Translations under genes and position numbers: made by a program
Assembly (NCBI RefSeq): GCF_025822605.1
Contig: NZ_JACKTY010000051.1
Span: 62,001-126,000 of the forward strand
DNA: 64,000 bases
Source of the DNA: Mycolicibacterium komossense
Lineage (GTDB): Bacteria; Actinomycetota; Actinomycetes; Mycobacteriales; Mycobacteriaceae
Reading direction: 5' to 3'
Shown here: one piece after another, positions 16,597-26,803 of the stretch
Position numbering within the stretch: the stretch's first letter is position 1
Layout of the letters: the number at the start of each line of letters is the position of its first letter
Notes under the pieces: model-generated
Database searches by the model: none
Seen by the model: only the letters and a program-made list of their open reading frames with translations
Told to the model about the DNA's origin: nothing

Positions 16597-17799
16597 GTGC
16601 TGCTGTCACTGGTCTTGATCTCCCTCGTCGTGGCAGGGTGGGCCCTGTCAGCCCAGCGACTCGACCGGTGGCGCATCACCTCGCCGCTGTTCCTCGTTCT
16701 CACCGGCGCGATCGTCGAGTACAGCACCCACGGTTCGCTGGCCGACACGCTCAACTCGGACACCGCCCAGCACGTCGCCGAGATCATCCTCGCGGTCTTG
16801 CTTTTCGTCGACGCCAACGAGATCCGCACCGGCGTGCTGGGTGAGCGCCCCCACTCGGCTGTCCGGCTGCTGTTCATCGCACTGCCGCTGGCAGTGGGAA
16901 TTGCGGTCGCCCTTGGTCTTTGGCTGTTACCGGGGATGTCACTGGCAACGGTGGTGGTGATCGCGTGCGTCGTGGTGCCGATCGACTTCGCTCCGGCGAG
17001 GTTCATCATGCGGGACAAGCGGGTGCCCAGCCGGGTCACTGACCTGCTCAACGTCGAGGCCGGATACAGCGACGGCATCGTGTCGCCGGTCTTCGTCTTT
17101 GCGCTGGCGGTGGCGGACCCGAATGAGGAGGCCGGCTCCGTGTGGCACCAACTCACGAGCGCGATTCCCCATGCCGTGATCGCCATCGTCATCGGGGTGG
17201 CCATCGGCGCAGGCCTCGGACTGGCGGCGAACTTTGCCGAGCGCAAGGGGCTGATGACCGCACAGTCCAAACGGATCATCGTGGTCGCCGCCCCTGCGCT
17301 GACCTACACGCTGAGCCTCTGGGCGGAGGGCAACGGATTCGTCGCGGTATTCGTCTGCGGTATCGCCTATCACTACTTCCGCCACTCCCAGGAGCACGAG
17401 CGCGAACTCGAGCTACTCGACGACATCAGCTTTCTGCTGATGGCCGCGATGTGGTTCGTCTTCGGCGGAGTCGCCCTGCTCGCCTACTGGCGTGGCGGAC
17501 TGACCATCGGGCTGGTGGTGTTCTGCCTGCTGGCGTTGACGCTGGTGCGGATGCTGCCGATGCTGGTGGCGACGCTCGGGTCGCGGTTCTCCTGGCCGGA
17601 GCGGCTGCTGCTGGGCTGGCTCGGCCCGCGCGGTGCCGCGACCATTGTGTTCGGCCTGTTGGCGTTCAACGTGCTCGACGACCCCGCCGAGACCGTCATC
17701 CTGCAGACCATGGTCGTCGTGGTGCTGGGCAGCGTCTTGATGCACGGCATCGGCGCCCGGGCAGCTGCGCATGCGTTCGCCCGCTCACAAAGCGAATAA
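16597..17799 (+). CDS. Cation/proton antiporter (CPA1-type)
   Basis: 400 residues from GTG with about 11-12 transmembrane segments. The acidic pairs expected for ion binding are seen in IDFAPARFIMRDKRVPSR and LLNVEAGYSDGIVSPVF, which match the ND/ESxxND-type region of Na+/H+ antiporters, and the C-terminal GWLGPRGAATIVFGLL is the GPRGxxS-like helix of CPA1. Inner-membrane pH and sodium homeostasis is the likely role. It sits just before purL with no shared overlap. Confidence 0.85.
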   Translation: MLLSLVLISLVVAGWALSAQRLDRWRITSPLFLVLTGAIVEYSTHGSLADTLNSDTAQHVAEIILAVLLFVDANEIRTGVLGERPHSAVRLLFIALPLAVGIAVALGLWLLPGMSLATVVVIACVVVPIDFAPARFIMRDKRVPSRVTDLLNVEAGYSDGIVSPVFVFALAVADPNEEAGSVWHQLTSAIPHAVIAIVIGVAIGAGLGLAANFAERKGLMTAQSKRIIVVAAPALTYTLSLWAEGNGFVAVFVCGIAYHYFRHSQEHERELELLDDISFLLMAAMWFVFGGVALLAYWRGGLTIGLVVFCLLALTLVRMLPMLVATLGSRFSWPERLLLGWLGPRGAATIVFGLLAFNVLDDPAETVILQTMVVVVLGSVLMHGIGARAAAHAFARSQSE

Positions 17800-17809
17800 A
17801 CTGTCTCCC

Positions 17810-20107
17810 GTGACATCCGCGCACTCGCACGAAGTCGATACCGTCGGGCGCGCCGCAGCGTCGCCCGAGCAGCCACAACCATTCCGTGAGCTCGGGCTCA
17901 AGGATGACGAATATGACCGGATCCGGGAGATCCTCGGTCGCCGTCCCACCGACGCCGAGCTCGCCATGTACTCGGTGATGTGGAGCGAACACTGCTCCTA
18001 CAAATCCTCCAAGGTGCACCTGCGCTATTTCGGCGAGACCACCACCGACGAGATGCGGGCCGGCATGTTGGCCGGGATCGGCGAAAACGCCGGTGTCGTC
18101 GATATCGGCGACGGCTGGGCGGTGACGTTCAAGGTCGAGTCCCACAATCACCCGTCCTACGTCGAGCCATACCAGGGCGCGGCCACCGGCGTCGGCGGCA
18201 TCGTCCGCGACATCATGGCCATGGGCGCGCGCCCGGTCGCGGTGATGGACCAGTTGCGCTTCGGTGCTGCCGATGCCCCCGACACCCGCCGCGTGCTCGA
18301 CGGCGTGGTCCGCGGCGTCGGCGGTTACGGCAACTCGCTGGGCTTGCCCAACATCGGCGGCGAGACTGTGTTCGACGCCTCCTATGCGGGCAACCCGTTG
18401 GTCAACGCGCTGTGCGTGGGCGTGCTGCGCAAGGAGGACCTGCACCTGGCCTTCGCCTCCGGCGCGGGCAACAAGATCATCCTGTTCGGCGCCCGCACCG
18501 GGCTCGACGGCATCGGCGGGGTGTCGGTTTTGGCGTCGGAGACCTTCGGCGGTGACGAGGGCGAAGGCCCCGGCCGCAAGAAGCTGCCGTCGGTTCAGGT
18601 CGGCGATCCCTTCATGGAGAAGGTGCTGATCGAGTGTTGCCTCGAGCTGTACGCCGCTGGGCTGGTGATCGGCATCCAGGATCTTGGCGGTGCCGGATTA
18701 TCCTGTGCCACATCGGAACTCGCGGCTGCGGGTGACGGCGGAATGTCGATCGAACTGGAAAAAGTCCCGCAACGCGCCAAGCACATGACCCCGGCGGAGA
18801 TCCTCTCCAGCGAATCGCAGGAACGGATGTGCGCTGTCGTCGCGCCGGAGAACGTCGACGCCTTTATGGCGGTGTGCCGCAAGTGGGAGGTGCTGGCGAC
18901 CGTCATCGGTGAGGTCACCGACGGCGACCGGCTGCACATCACCTGGAACGGTGAGACCGTCGTCGACGTGCCACCGCGGACGGTCGCGCTCGAAGGCCCG
19001 GTCTACCACCGCCCGGTGCAGCGTCCCGACACCCAGGACGCGCTGATCGCCGACACGTCGGCGAAGCTGCCGCGCCCCGGCACCCCCGACGAACTGCGCG
19101 CGACAGTGCTTGCGCTGCTGGGCAGCCCGCATCTGTGCAGCCGGGCGTTCATCACCGAGCAGTACGACCGCTACGTGCGCGGTAACACCGTGCTCGCCGA
19201 ACACGCCGACGGCGGTGTGCTGCGCATCGACGAGGAGACCGGTCGTGGGATCACCCTGTCGACCGACGCCTCGGGCCGCTACACCCAACTCGACCCGTAC
19301 ACCGGCGCGCAGCTGGCACTGGCCGAGGCCTACCGCAATGTCGGTGTCACCGGCGCTGTTCCGGTGGCCGTGACCAACTGCCTCAACTTCGGCTCACCCG
19401 AGGATCCCGGGGTGATGTGGCAGTTCTCGCAGGCGGTCCGCGGGCTCGCCGATGGCTGTGCGGCACTGGGCATTCCGGTCACCGGCGGTAACGTCAGCTT
19501 CTACAACCAGACCGGCTCGACGCCGATTCTGCCGACTCCGGTGGTGGGTGTGCTCGGCGTGATCGACGATGTCGCCCGCCGCATCCCGACTGGGTTGGGC
19601 AACGAGCCGGGCGAGACGTTGATCCTGCTCGGTGAGACCCGCGACGAGTTCGACGGCTCGATCTGGGCGCAGGTCACCGCCGATCACCTAGGCGGTGTGC
19701 CCCCACGGGTCGACCTGGACCGCGAAAAGCTGTTGGCCGAGGTGCTCGCCTCGGCATCACGCGACGGTCTGGTCTCTGCCGCCCACGACCTGAGCGAAGG
19801 CGGCCTGATGCAGGCGGTGGTGGAGGCGGCCCTGGCGGGCGAAACCGGCTGCCGACTCCTGCTCCCCGACGGTTCGGACCCGTTCGTCGAACTGTTCTCC
19901 GAATCAGCGGGCCGCGTGCTGGTGGCGGTCCCGCGCACCGAGGAGAGCCGCTTCCGGGCGATGTGCGAAGCCCGGGGCCTGCCGGCCACCCGCATCGGTG
20001 TCGTGGACCAAGGGTCGACGGGCGTCGAGGTCCAGGGACAGTTCACGATTCCGTTGGCCGAGCTCCGCAGCACGTGGGAGGGCGTGCTCCCGAGCCTGTT
20101 CGGATAG
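17810..20107 (+). CDS. purL: FGAM synthase large subunit PurL
   Basis: 765 residues from GTG 17810, the size of the small-type PurL that works with separate PurS and PurQ. It converts FGAR to FGAM with ATP and ammonia. Motifs include MWSEHCSYKSSK, VESHNHPSYVEPYQGAATGVGG, DLGGAGLSCATSE, and GVTGAVPVAVTNCLNFG. The companion subunits lie at 12.06-12.98 kb, so the three subunits are not one operon here. Confidence 0.97.
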   Translation: MTSAHSHEVDTVGRAAASPEQPQPFRELGLKDDEYDRIREILGRRPTDAELAMYSVMWSEHCSYKSSKVHLRYFGETTTDEMRAGMLAGIGENAGVVDIGDGWAVTFKVESHNHPSYVEPYQGAATGVGGIVRDIMAMGARPVAVMDQLRFGAADAPDTRRVLDGVVRGVGGYGNSLGLPNIGGETVFDASYAGNPLVNALCVGVLRKEDLHLAFASGAGNKIILFGARTGLDGIGGVSVLASETFGGDEGEGPGRKKLPSVQVGDPFMEKVLIECCLELYAAGLVIGIQDLGGAGLSCATSELAAAGDGGMSIELEKVPQRAKHMTPAEILSSESQERMCAVVAPENVDAFMAVCRKWEVLATVIGEVTDGDRLHITWNGETVVDVPPRTVALEGPVYHRPVQRPDTQDALIADTSAKLPRPGTPDELRATVLALLGSPHLCSRAFITEQYDRYVRGNTVLAEHADGGVLRIDEETGRGITLSTDASGRYTQLDPYTGAQLALAEAYRNVGVTGAVPVAVTNCLNFGSPEDPGVMWQFSQAVRGLADGCAALGIPVTGGNVSFYNQTGSTPILPTPVVGVLGVIDDVARRIPTGLGNEPGETLILLGETRDEFDGSIWAQVTADHLGGVPPRVDLDREKLLAEVLASASRDGLVSAAHDLSEGGLMQAVVEAALAGETGCRLLLPDGSDPFVELFSESAGRVLVAVPRTEESRFRAMCEARGLPATRIGVVDQGSTGVEVQGQFTIPLAELRSTWEGVLPSLFG

Positions 20108-20111
20108 CCAG

Positions 20112-21845
20112 GTGACGACGTCACAGGCCGCGCCGGTCCAGCGGCGCGATCGGCGGCCGCTGCTGGATTGGGCCTGGGGCCTGGTGCGGCTGGACTTCGT
20201 GGGTGTCGGTTTCGGGACGTTGTTCTTCTGCCTGTCGCTGACGCCCTCGCTGTTACCGCGGGACTGGCTGTACGCCGGTCTGATCGGCGGCATCAATGCG
20301 GCGATCGGCTACGGACTCGGGGTCGCGATCGGAAAACTATTCCGACACTTCGTGTTACGCGGACGGTCCTGGTGGCCGCCCGATAAGAAGGTGTTGTACC
20401 GGCTCAAGGCGGCCGTCGTGGTGTTGTCGATCGTGGCCAGCGTGCTGATCGTCATCCCGGCTGCTGCCTGGCAGCGGCAGGTGTCGGCGCTGCTGGGTAT
20501 GGAGGGCCCGGCTACTACCGGCTACTACCGCACGCTGATCGTTGCTTTGCTCGCGGGCGGGGCATCGGTCGGGGTGGCGCGGGTGGTGCTCGATGCGATC
20601 AAACTCCTCGCCCGGGTGCTCATCCGGCGCTGGCACGTCAACGACGAAGTAGCGCTGTTCATCGGCACGGCGGTGGTTGCGGTGCTGATCATCACGCTGA
20701 TCAACGGCGTGCTGGTGCGGGGCTTCCTGGCCGGCGCGAGTCGGGTCTTCCAGCCGCAGAATTCCACCACCCGCGACGGTATCGAACAGCCTGTCTATCC
20801 GCAAAGATCAGGCAGCCCAACATCTTTCGCACACTGGGACACGCTGGGCTATCAGGGGCGCAACTTTGTCGCCTCCGGTCCGGACGCAGCCGAGCTCACC
20901 GCGGTGAACGGGACACCCGCCAAGGAGCCCATCCGGATCTACGCCGGATTGCAGACCGCGGACACCGATGAGGCGCGGATGGCGGTCTTGGACAGCGAGT
21001 TGCAACGCACCGGCGCCTTCGACCGGAAGGTGCTGGTGATCATCCCGACGACCGGGACGGGCTGGGTGGATCCCATTGCGGCGCGGGCGATCGAGACGAT
21101 GTACAACGGGGACACCGCGTTGGTCGGCGTGCAGTATTCGTATCTGCCGAGCTGGATTTCGTTCCTCGGCGATCAGCAGCGCTCGATGAACGTCGGACGC
21201 CTGCTGGTCGACACCGTGCACGACCGGTGGCAGCAACTGCCGCCGGAGCGGCGGCCGAAACTGGTGCTCTACGGCGAGAGCCTGGGGTCGATGGCCGGGC
21301 AGGGCGCATTCGGCTACCTGCCCGATATCACCAGGATGGGCTTCGACGCGGTGTTGTGGGTGGGCCCGCCGAATGCGAGTCCGCTGTGGAGCGCACTGGA
21401 GCAGCGACGGGATCCGGGCACCCCGCAGGTACGGCCACGCTATGACAACGGCCGCACCGTCCGGTTCGTCAACGGCCCCGATATCGCGCAGATTGCCGCG
21501 TCGCCGTGGGAGGGCACCCGGGTGCTGTTCGTCCAGCATCCGTCGGACCCGATCGTGTGGTGGTCACCGGATCTGCTGTTCAGTCGTCCCGACTGGCTGG
21601 TGCAGCCACCGGGCTTCGACCGGACCACGTCGATGCGCTGGTATCCGATAGTGACGTTCTGGCAGGTGGCTGCCGACATGACCAACGCCGCGGGAATGCC
21701 CGGCGGGCATGGTCACAACTACGGTTTGTCGGTGCTCGACGGCTGGGCGGCGGTCGCGCCACCGGATGGATGGACTGCAGGCGATACCGAACGGGTGCGC
21801 GCTGCGCTGGAGAAGTCGGCGGCCGACCACGGCCCGGAGTACTGA
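20112..21845 (+). CDS. Membrane-anchored alpha/beta-hydrolase (DUF2319-type)
   Basis: 577 residues from GTG 20112, 4 bp after the purL stop. The N-terminal half has about five transmembrane helices (GTLFFCLSLTPSLLP, AAVVVLSIVASVLIVIPAA and others). The C-terminal half is a hydrolase-like domain with nucleophile elbow LYGESLGSMAG. The first helix motif LTPSLLPRDW is typical of actinobacterial alpha/beta-hydrolase family proteins with this layout. Substrate unknown; lipid or cell-envelope ester is an inference. Confidence 0.8.
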   Translation: MTTSQAAPVQRRDRRPLLDWAWGLVRLDFVGVGFGTLFFCLSLTPSLLPRDWLYAGLIGGINAAIGYGLGVAIGKLFRHFVLRGRSWWPPDKKVLYRLKAAVVVLSIVASVLIVIPAAAWQRQVSALLGMEGPATTGYYRTLIVALLAGGASVGVARVVLDAIKLLARVLIRRWHVNDEVALFIGTAVVAVLIITLINGVLVRGFLAGASRVFQPQNSTTRDGIEQPVYPQRSGSPTSFAHWDTLGYQGRNFVASGPDAAELTAVNGTPAKEPIRIYAGLQTADTDEARMAVLDSELQRTGAFDRKVLVIIPTTGTGWVDPIAARAIETMYNGDTALVGVQYSYLPSWISFLGDQQRSMNVGRLLVDTVHDRWQQLPPERRPKLVLYGESLGSMAGQGAFGYLPDITRMGFDAVLWVGPPNASPLWSALEQRRDPGTPQVRPRYDNGRTVRFVNGPDIAQIAASPWEGTRVLFVQHPSDPIVWWSPDLLFSRPDWLVQPPGFDRTTSMRWYPIVTFWQVAADMTNAAGMPGGHGHNYGLSVLDGWAAVAPPDGWTAGDTERVRAALEKSAADHGPEY

Positions 21846-21886
21846 GGCCGGCGATGCGCTTCCGGCATCTGCGGGCGACAAAACCG

Positions 21887-23329
21887 CTAGCTCACCGGCG
21901 GCGTCGTCTGGGGGGTGTGGATCTGACCGGCGAGCCAGGGCAGTGCGTCGGAGAACGCCTGCGCAGCGAACTGCCACGTGTGGTAGCTGACCAAGGTGTG
22001 CACCGAACACGAGATACCCACGGCTGTGCCGACAGCGCAGAGGTCCTCTGCCGCGCCCGTCTCGTCGGTGTCCTTGAAATCGTCGTGACCGCCGAAACCG
22101 AGCGGCGAATTCGGCTGAGGTCTGTTACCGAACTGTGGCGAACCGGACTTGTCGGTCTGCGGCGTCGCGGTGTCCTCGAACCAGCCGGAGACCCCGACAT
22201 AGGGGCCGTGGGCCTTCATCACCGTGGCCGGGTCGAAGGCCGCCCACAGCTGTGCGTTACCGCCGTAAAGCCGGTCGATGGTCTGGTCCTTGGTACCCGC
22301 GGTAGGGCCGTGATCACCGGCGATGTCGACGAACGCGCTGAAGAGGTCCGGATGCATGACCGTGAGATCGATGGCACACGTGCCGCCCATCGACCAGCCC
22401 ATCACACCCCAGTTCGCGGCCTGTGAAGACGCACCGAATTGTGAGATCACGTAGGGCCGAACGTCTTTGGTGAGGTGGTCGGCGGAGTTCCCGCGGGGTC
22501 CGTCGACGCACTCGGTGTCGTTGTTGAACCGGCCGCCCGAGTCGACGAAGACGAAGATCGGTGCCACGCCGGCGTTGTTGTGCGCATAGCTGTCGATCAC
22601 CGGCATGATGTTGCCGCTGCGCATCCAGTCCGCCGGGGTGTTGAACTCTCCGGCGACCATCATCACGACGGGCAGGGTCGGCGGTGTGGGCCCGGCGAAC
22701 CAGGCCGGCGGTAGATACACGTACTCGTTGCGGTGTTTGAAACCGCTGGCGGTATCCGGAATGGTGACCTCGACCAGCTTGCCCGTCGACGGCGACGTAT
22801 TGCGCAGTCCCGGTAGCGAAGCCAGATCGGTCTGGTTCGGTAGCGGACCAGCCGTCCATGCGCCCCAGGCGGACTGCACGCTCGGGTAGTAGCCGACCCA
22901 ACGGTTGAGCTCCACCAGCGTGGCCACCAGAGCCAGCGGAATCAGCACCAGTGACAGCGCGCGCCGCCACCACCGTGACCCCCGCCAGCCGAAGATCGCG
23001 ATCGCGATGGCGGCGGTGAAGACCGCCACCCAGATCCACAGCTCAAGTGGTGCCGGATCCGAGGCCAGGCCTTGGGCATTCATGTAGGCCCGTGCGGCCA
23101 GCGCGCCGACGACGCCCAGACCCACGCTGAGTGGGATCCACAGCGCCCGCCAGCGCCGGGTGCGCCAACCGATGACGGCCAGCAGGGCGATGACGGTGAC
23201 GATCTCGATGGTGATCGGCAACCATCCGCCGAGCAAGGAGACCCCGTGATGAAAATTGGGCTTCGTCAGCAGCTGCGGTACTGGAGTCGGAAGCGGCGGC
23301 GGCATCGGCGTCGTTGTGTCTGGAGGCAC
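21887..23329 (-). CDS. Membrane-anchored esterase of the antigen-85/FrmB-like family
   Basis: 480 residues. Four hydrophobic segments in the first 170 residues (IEIVTVIALLAVIGW to LSLVLIPLALVATLVEL) are followed by an extracytoplasmic esterase domain with nucleophile motif MGWSMGGTCA and a C-terminal His in VSYHTWQF. Conserved SGGRFNNDTECVDG and a likely catalytic Asp/Glu lie between. The exact start (23329 or the ATG near 23305) is not settled. Converges with the hydrolase at 21845 and diverges from the CPBP protease. Confidence 0.82.
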   Translation of the reverse strand: MPPDTTTPMPPPLPTPVPQLLTKPNFHHGVSLLGGWLPITIEIVTVIALLAVIGWRTRRWRALWIPLSVGLGVVGALAARAYMNAQGLASDPAPLELWIWVAVFTAAIAIAIFGWRGSRWWRRALSLVLIPLALVATLVELNRWVGYYPSVQSAWGAWTAGPLPNQTDLASLPGLRNTSPSTGKLVEVTIPDTASGFKHRNEYVYLPPAWFAGPTPPTLPVVMMVAGEFNTPADWMRSGNIMPVIDSYAHNNAGVAPIFVFVDSGGRFNNDTECVDGPRGNSADHLTKDVRPYVISQFGASSQAANWGVMGWSMGGTCAIDLTVMHPDLFSAFVDIAGDHGPTAGTKDQTIDRLYGGNAQLWAAFDPATVMKAHGPYVGVSGWFEDTATPQTDKSGSPQFGNRPQPNSPLGFGGHDDFKDTDETGAAEDLCAVGTAVGISCSVHTLVSYHTWQFAAQAFSDALPWLAGQIHTPQTTPPVS

Positions 23330-23387
23330 AGCCGATATTTTCGTCGGCGTCCCTGTGAGTGCGATGTGTGCCGCTTATTGTTGCGGC

Positions 23388-24020
23388 ATGGACGGCAGGC
23401 CGATTGCCCTTGCGGGCCTGCTCGTCGGATACAGCGCCACGGCGGGGTTGGCGATACCGGGGCGACGCCACCCAATTGTTCAGGCGGCGTTGGGGAGCGC
23501 GTTGGCTGCACTGGCCGGTGCGCAACCCGGGCTCGACGGTGACGAACTGCGGTCCGGTCTCGGATTCGGGATGGCCGCGGCGGCTGTGGTGGCCGCGGGA
23601 GTGGGCGTCGGTGCCGCGATCCCCGCCGTCCGTGCCGGTATGGCTGCCCGTGCGCTGCCACGGCCCGCCTGGAAGTGGCTGCTGGTCGACATCCCGATCG
23701 GCACGGTCTGGGCCGAGGAGGCGAGCTACCGCGGAGCTCTGGAAACAGTGGCTGCCGGCGCCTACGGGCCGGTTATGGGCCGGCTGGTGCAGGCGGTCGC
23801 GTTCGGGCTGTCGCATGTTCCCGACGCGCGAGGTGCGGGCGAGCCGGTGCTTGGCACAATCGTGGTCACCGGCACGGCCGGGTGGATATTTGGTTGGCTG
23901 GCAACATCTTCCGGCAGCCTCATCGCGCCTGTGCTGGCTCACCTTGCGATCAACGAGGTAGGTGCGGTGGTCGCGCTGCTGGTGCAGCGGCGCCGCCAAC
24001 TGGCCGCCGCCGGCTGCTGA
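23388..24020 (+). CDS. CPBP-family intramembrane metalloprotease
   Basis: 210 residues from ATG 23388 (MDGRPIALAGLLVGYS). Motifs of the CAAX-processing/bacteriocin-processing (Abi, CPBP) family are present in order: EEASYRGAL with the glutamate pair and Arg, FGLSHVPDA, and HLAINEVG. About six membrane helices. Position matches Rv0804. Substrates of the mycobacterial members are not known. Confidence 0.87.
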   Translation: MDGRPIALAGLLVGYSATAGLAIPGRRHPIVQAALGSALAALAGAQPGLDGDELRSGLGFGMAAAAVVAAGVGVGAAIPAVRAGMAARALPRPAWKWLLVDIPIGTVWAEEASYRGALETVAAGAYGPVMGRLVQAVAFGLSHVPDARGAGEPVLGTIVVTGTAGWIFGWLATSSGSLIAPVLAHLAINEVGAVVALLVQRRRQLAAAGC

Positions 24021-24023
24021 CCG

Positions 24024-24449
24024 TCAGACGGTCCGACTGTCCGCCTTGAGTAGATGTGATTCGGTCTCGGTGTCGTCGATGCCGAAGCTGATGATGCGAC
24101 GCGGCGTGATCCGGATGATCGCGGTGTCGAGCCGGTCGCCATTCGGTTCGACAGTCGCGTCGGCCACCTCAGCCTGTTCGGCGGTGCCGCGGATCTCCAG
24201 ACACCGTACCCGCCACGGGTCCCGTGACGCGATATCGTCGACGACGAAGGCAACGACGTTGTGGGAGCTGAGGTTTCGGAACTTACGGCTCCGCGACATG
24301 TGGTAGCCGGCGATGTCGATGGTGCCGAGCTGTTCGTTGTAGCTGAAGCCGACCGGGCTGTTCTGCAATGTACCGTCGGGCGCCATCGTGGCCAGCCTTC
24401 CGATATCGGCGGTCTTCAGATACTCGATTTCGTGGGTTTTGAAAGACAT
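24024..24449 (-). CDS. PPOX-class F420-dependent oxidoreductase-like protein
   Basis: About 141 residues from ATG 24449 (a GTG lies one codon upstream). The fold is the flavin/deazaflavin split barrel: EIEYLKTADIGRLATMAPDG, then SPVGFSYNEQLGTIDIAG and SRKFRNLSSHNVVAFVVDD, typical of actinobacterial F420-binding PPOX proteins. It converges with the CPBP gene with only 3 bp between stops. Substrate unknown. Confidence 0.85.
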   Translation of the reverse strand: MSFKTHEIEYLKTADIGRLATMAPDGTLQNSPVGFSYNEQLGTIDIAGYHMSRSRKFRNLSSHNVVAFVVDDIASRDPWRVRCLEIRGTAEQAEVADATVEPNGDRLDTAIIRITPRRIISFGIDDTETESHLLKADSRTV

Positions 24450-24674
24450 CACCCCACGGTAGGACGTGAACTAAGGTTGAGGTCAATACTTCCCCGCCCG
24501 GCCGAACGCATCGGTACTCAACGATGGCGCGGCGGCCATCTCGTCAGCCGAAACATGCTGCGCGGCAGCATTGTTCGATGAGGCGACCGATATGTACCCG
24601 TTGCCGGCCCTACCTGGACCACGCCAGCGGGCCCATACGGCGCCGCCCCGGCGTCCGTTCTGGGAAACTAGGGC

Positions 24675-25079
24675 ATGGCCGCTCGCAGCACCGCCGATCC
24701 GGCAAAGACCCGCGCCGCTGTCCTCGCCGTCGAAGGGTGGTTACGCGATGCAGACAGCGCGGCGCCCGCGCGCACCGAGATCGCGGAGGCCGTGCGGCTG
24801 ACTGCACGGACCCTCGCCGCGGCGGCACCCGGAGCCTCGGTGGAGGTCCGGGTACCGCCATTCGTGGCGGTCCAGTGCATCGCCGGACCCCGGCACACCC
24901 GCGGCACCCCGCCCAACGTCGTCGAAACCGACCCGAGGACGTGGTTACAACTGGCGACCGGCCTGACCACGATCGACGATGCAGCCAGGTCGGGAACCCT
25001 GGCGTTGTCGGGGTCCCGGGCAGGTGAGATCGGAGCCTGGCTGCCGTTGGTTACGCTGCTCGATCGACCGATCAGCTGA
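24675..25079 (+). CDS. Sterol-carrier-family protein (Rv0807-like)
   Basis: 134 residues from ATG. The actinobacterial sterol-carrier-family pattern is seen in VRVPPFVAVQC, GTPPNVVETDPRTWLQLATG and a C-terminal amphipathic helix. It always sits just before purF in mycobacteria, as here. The family is named for fold resemblance; lipid binding is not demonstrated. Confidence 0.75.
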   Translation: MAARSTADPAKTRAAVLAVEGWLRDADSAAPARTEIAEAVRLTARTLAAAAPGASVEVRVPPFVAVQCIAGPRHTRGTPPNVVETDPRTWLQLATGLTTIDDAARSGTLALSGSRAGEIGAWLPLVTLLDRPIS

Positions 25080-25234
25080 GACCTGGCCCGGGTCGGTAAT
25101 GCGCAGGTGAGGCGACACACCGCCGACACGCGGGAACAGAGACACCCGACACACCGTTGGATGACGTACATACCGGTGGGTAACCGTAGGATGAACACAG
25201 TCAGCGAACCGCGTCTAGGGAGCAGCCCCCAATC

Positions 25235-26794
25235 GTGACTGGCCAATCGATAGACCAGCAGGAAGAACCGCCCCGCGAAGAATGCGGCGTATTCGGAGTC
25301 TGGGCACCCGGCGAGGAAGTCGCCAAGCTCACGTACTACGGCCTCTACGCCCTGCAGCACCGCGGCCAGGAGGCCGCAGGTATCGCCGTCGCCGACGGAT
25401 CACAAGTCCTGGTGTTCAAGGATCTGGGCCTGGTCAGTCAGGTATTCGACGAGCAGACGCTGGCCGCGATGGAAGGCCACGTTGCCATCGGGCACTGCCG
25501 CTACTCCACTACCGGCTCCACCACCTGGGAAAACGCGCAGCCGGTGTTCCGTAACACGGCCGCAGGCACCGGCGTCGCGCTGGGCCACAACGGCAATCTG
25601 GTCAACACCACCGAGCTGGCCGCCCGCGCGCGTGATGCCGGACTCGTCGGGATGCGGGGAGCCGCCGCCGCGACCACCGACTCCGACATCCTCGGTGCTC
25701 TGCTCGCGCACGGCGCTGCTGACTCCAGCCTGGAACAGGCTGCTCTGGAGCTCCTGCCAACCGTCCGCGGCGCGTTCTGCCTGACGTTCATGGACGAGAA
25801 CACCCTGTACGCGGCACGTGACCCGCACGGTGTGCGGCCACTGTCGCTGGGGCGCCTGGACCGCGGTTGGGTTGTCGCCTCCGAGACCGCGGCGCTCGAC
25901 ATCGTCGGCGCCTCGTTCGTCCGCGATATCGAACCGGGTGAACTGCTGGCCATCGACGCCGACGGCGTCCGCTCGACGCGGTTCGCCAACCCAACGCCGA
26001 AGGGGTGCGTCTTCGAATACGTGTACCTCGCTCGGCCCGACAGCACGATCGGTGGCCGGTCGGTGCATTCGACCCGGGTGGAGATCGGCCGCCGGTTGGC
26101 CAAGGAACGGCCCGTGGACGGCGATATGGTGATCGGCGTTCCCGAATCCGGCACCCCCGCCGCGGTCGGCTATGCGCAGGAGTCCGGGATCCCGTTCGGG
26201 CAAGGTCTGATGAAGAACGCCTACGTCGGGCGCACCTTCATCCAGCCGTCGCAGACCATCCGGCAGAACGGTATCCGGCTCAAGCTCAACCCGCTCAAGG
26301 AGATGATCCGCGGTAAGCGGCTCATCATCGTCGACGATTCGATCGTCCGCGGTAACACCCAGCGTGCGCTGATCCGCATGCTGCGCGAGGCGGGCGCTCT
26401 GGAGGTGCATGTCCGCATCGCGTCGCCGCCGGTGAAATGGCCGTGCTTCTACGGCATCGACTTCGCGTCGCCCGCCGAGCTGATCGCCAATGCCGCCAAC
26501 GCGGACGGCGACGGCGCGCAGAGCGAGATGATCGAGGCCGTCCGGCACGCGATCGGCGCCGACACGCTCGGGTACATCTCGCTGGAGAGCATGGTCGGTG
26601 CCACTGAACAGCCCCAATCCCGGTTGTGCTGTGCATGTTTCGACGGGAACTACCCCATCGAGCTGCCCAGCGAGACCGCCCTCGGCAAGAACGTCGTCGA
26701 GCACATGTTGTCCAACGCTGCCCGCGCCAACGCGGCACCGGTTGGCGTGCTCCAGCCCGACAACGACAACGCCTCCGCGCTGCGCCGCCCGTAA
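25235..26794 (+). CDS. purF: Amidophosphoribosyltransferase
   Basis: 519 residues from GTG. First committed enzyme of purine synthesis, converting PRPP and glutamine to phosphoribosylamine. The N-terminal Ntn glutaminase nucleophile is the Cys of EECGVFGVW, implying removal of a short propeptide. The PRPP loop is LIIVDDSIVRGNTQ. The cluster-ligand cysteines expected in the Fe-S type are visible in KGCVFEY and LCCACFDGNYP. A TAGGAT -10-like hexamer lies about 45 bp upstream. Confidence 0.97.
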   Translation: MTGQSIDQQEEPPREECGVFGVWAPGEEVAKLTYYGLYALQHRGQEAAGIAVADGSQVLVFKDLGLVSQVFDEQTLAAMEGHVAIGHCRYSTTGSTTWENAQPVFRNTAAGTGVALGHNGNLVNTTELAARARDAGLVGMRGAAAATTDSDILGALLAHGAADSSLEQAALELLPTVRGAFCLTFMDENTLYAARDPHGVRPLSLGRLDRGWVVASETAALDIVGASFVRDIEPGELLAIDADGVRSTRFANPTPKGCVFEYVYLARPDSTIGGRSVHSTRVEIGRRLAKERPVDGDMVIGVPESGTPAAVGYAQESGIPFGQGLMKNAYVGRTFIQPSQTIRQNGIRLKLNPLKEMIRGKRLIIVDDSIVRGNTQRALIRMLREAGALEVHVRIASPPVKWPCFYGIDFASPAELIANAANADGDGAQSEMIEAVRHAIGADTLGYISLESMVGATEQPQSRLCCACFDGNYPIELPSETALGKNVVEHMLSNAARANAAPVGVLQPDNDNASALRRP

Positions 26795-26803
26795 CCGCTT
26801 GGG

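Noticed and set aside
25400..26704. 434-codon frame opposite purF
   Set aside because: No recognisable domain; the purF motifs are all on the other strand.
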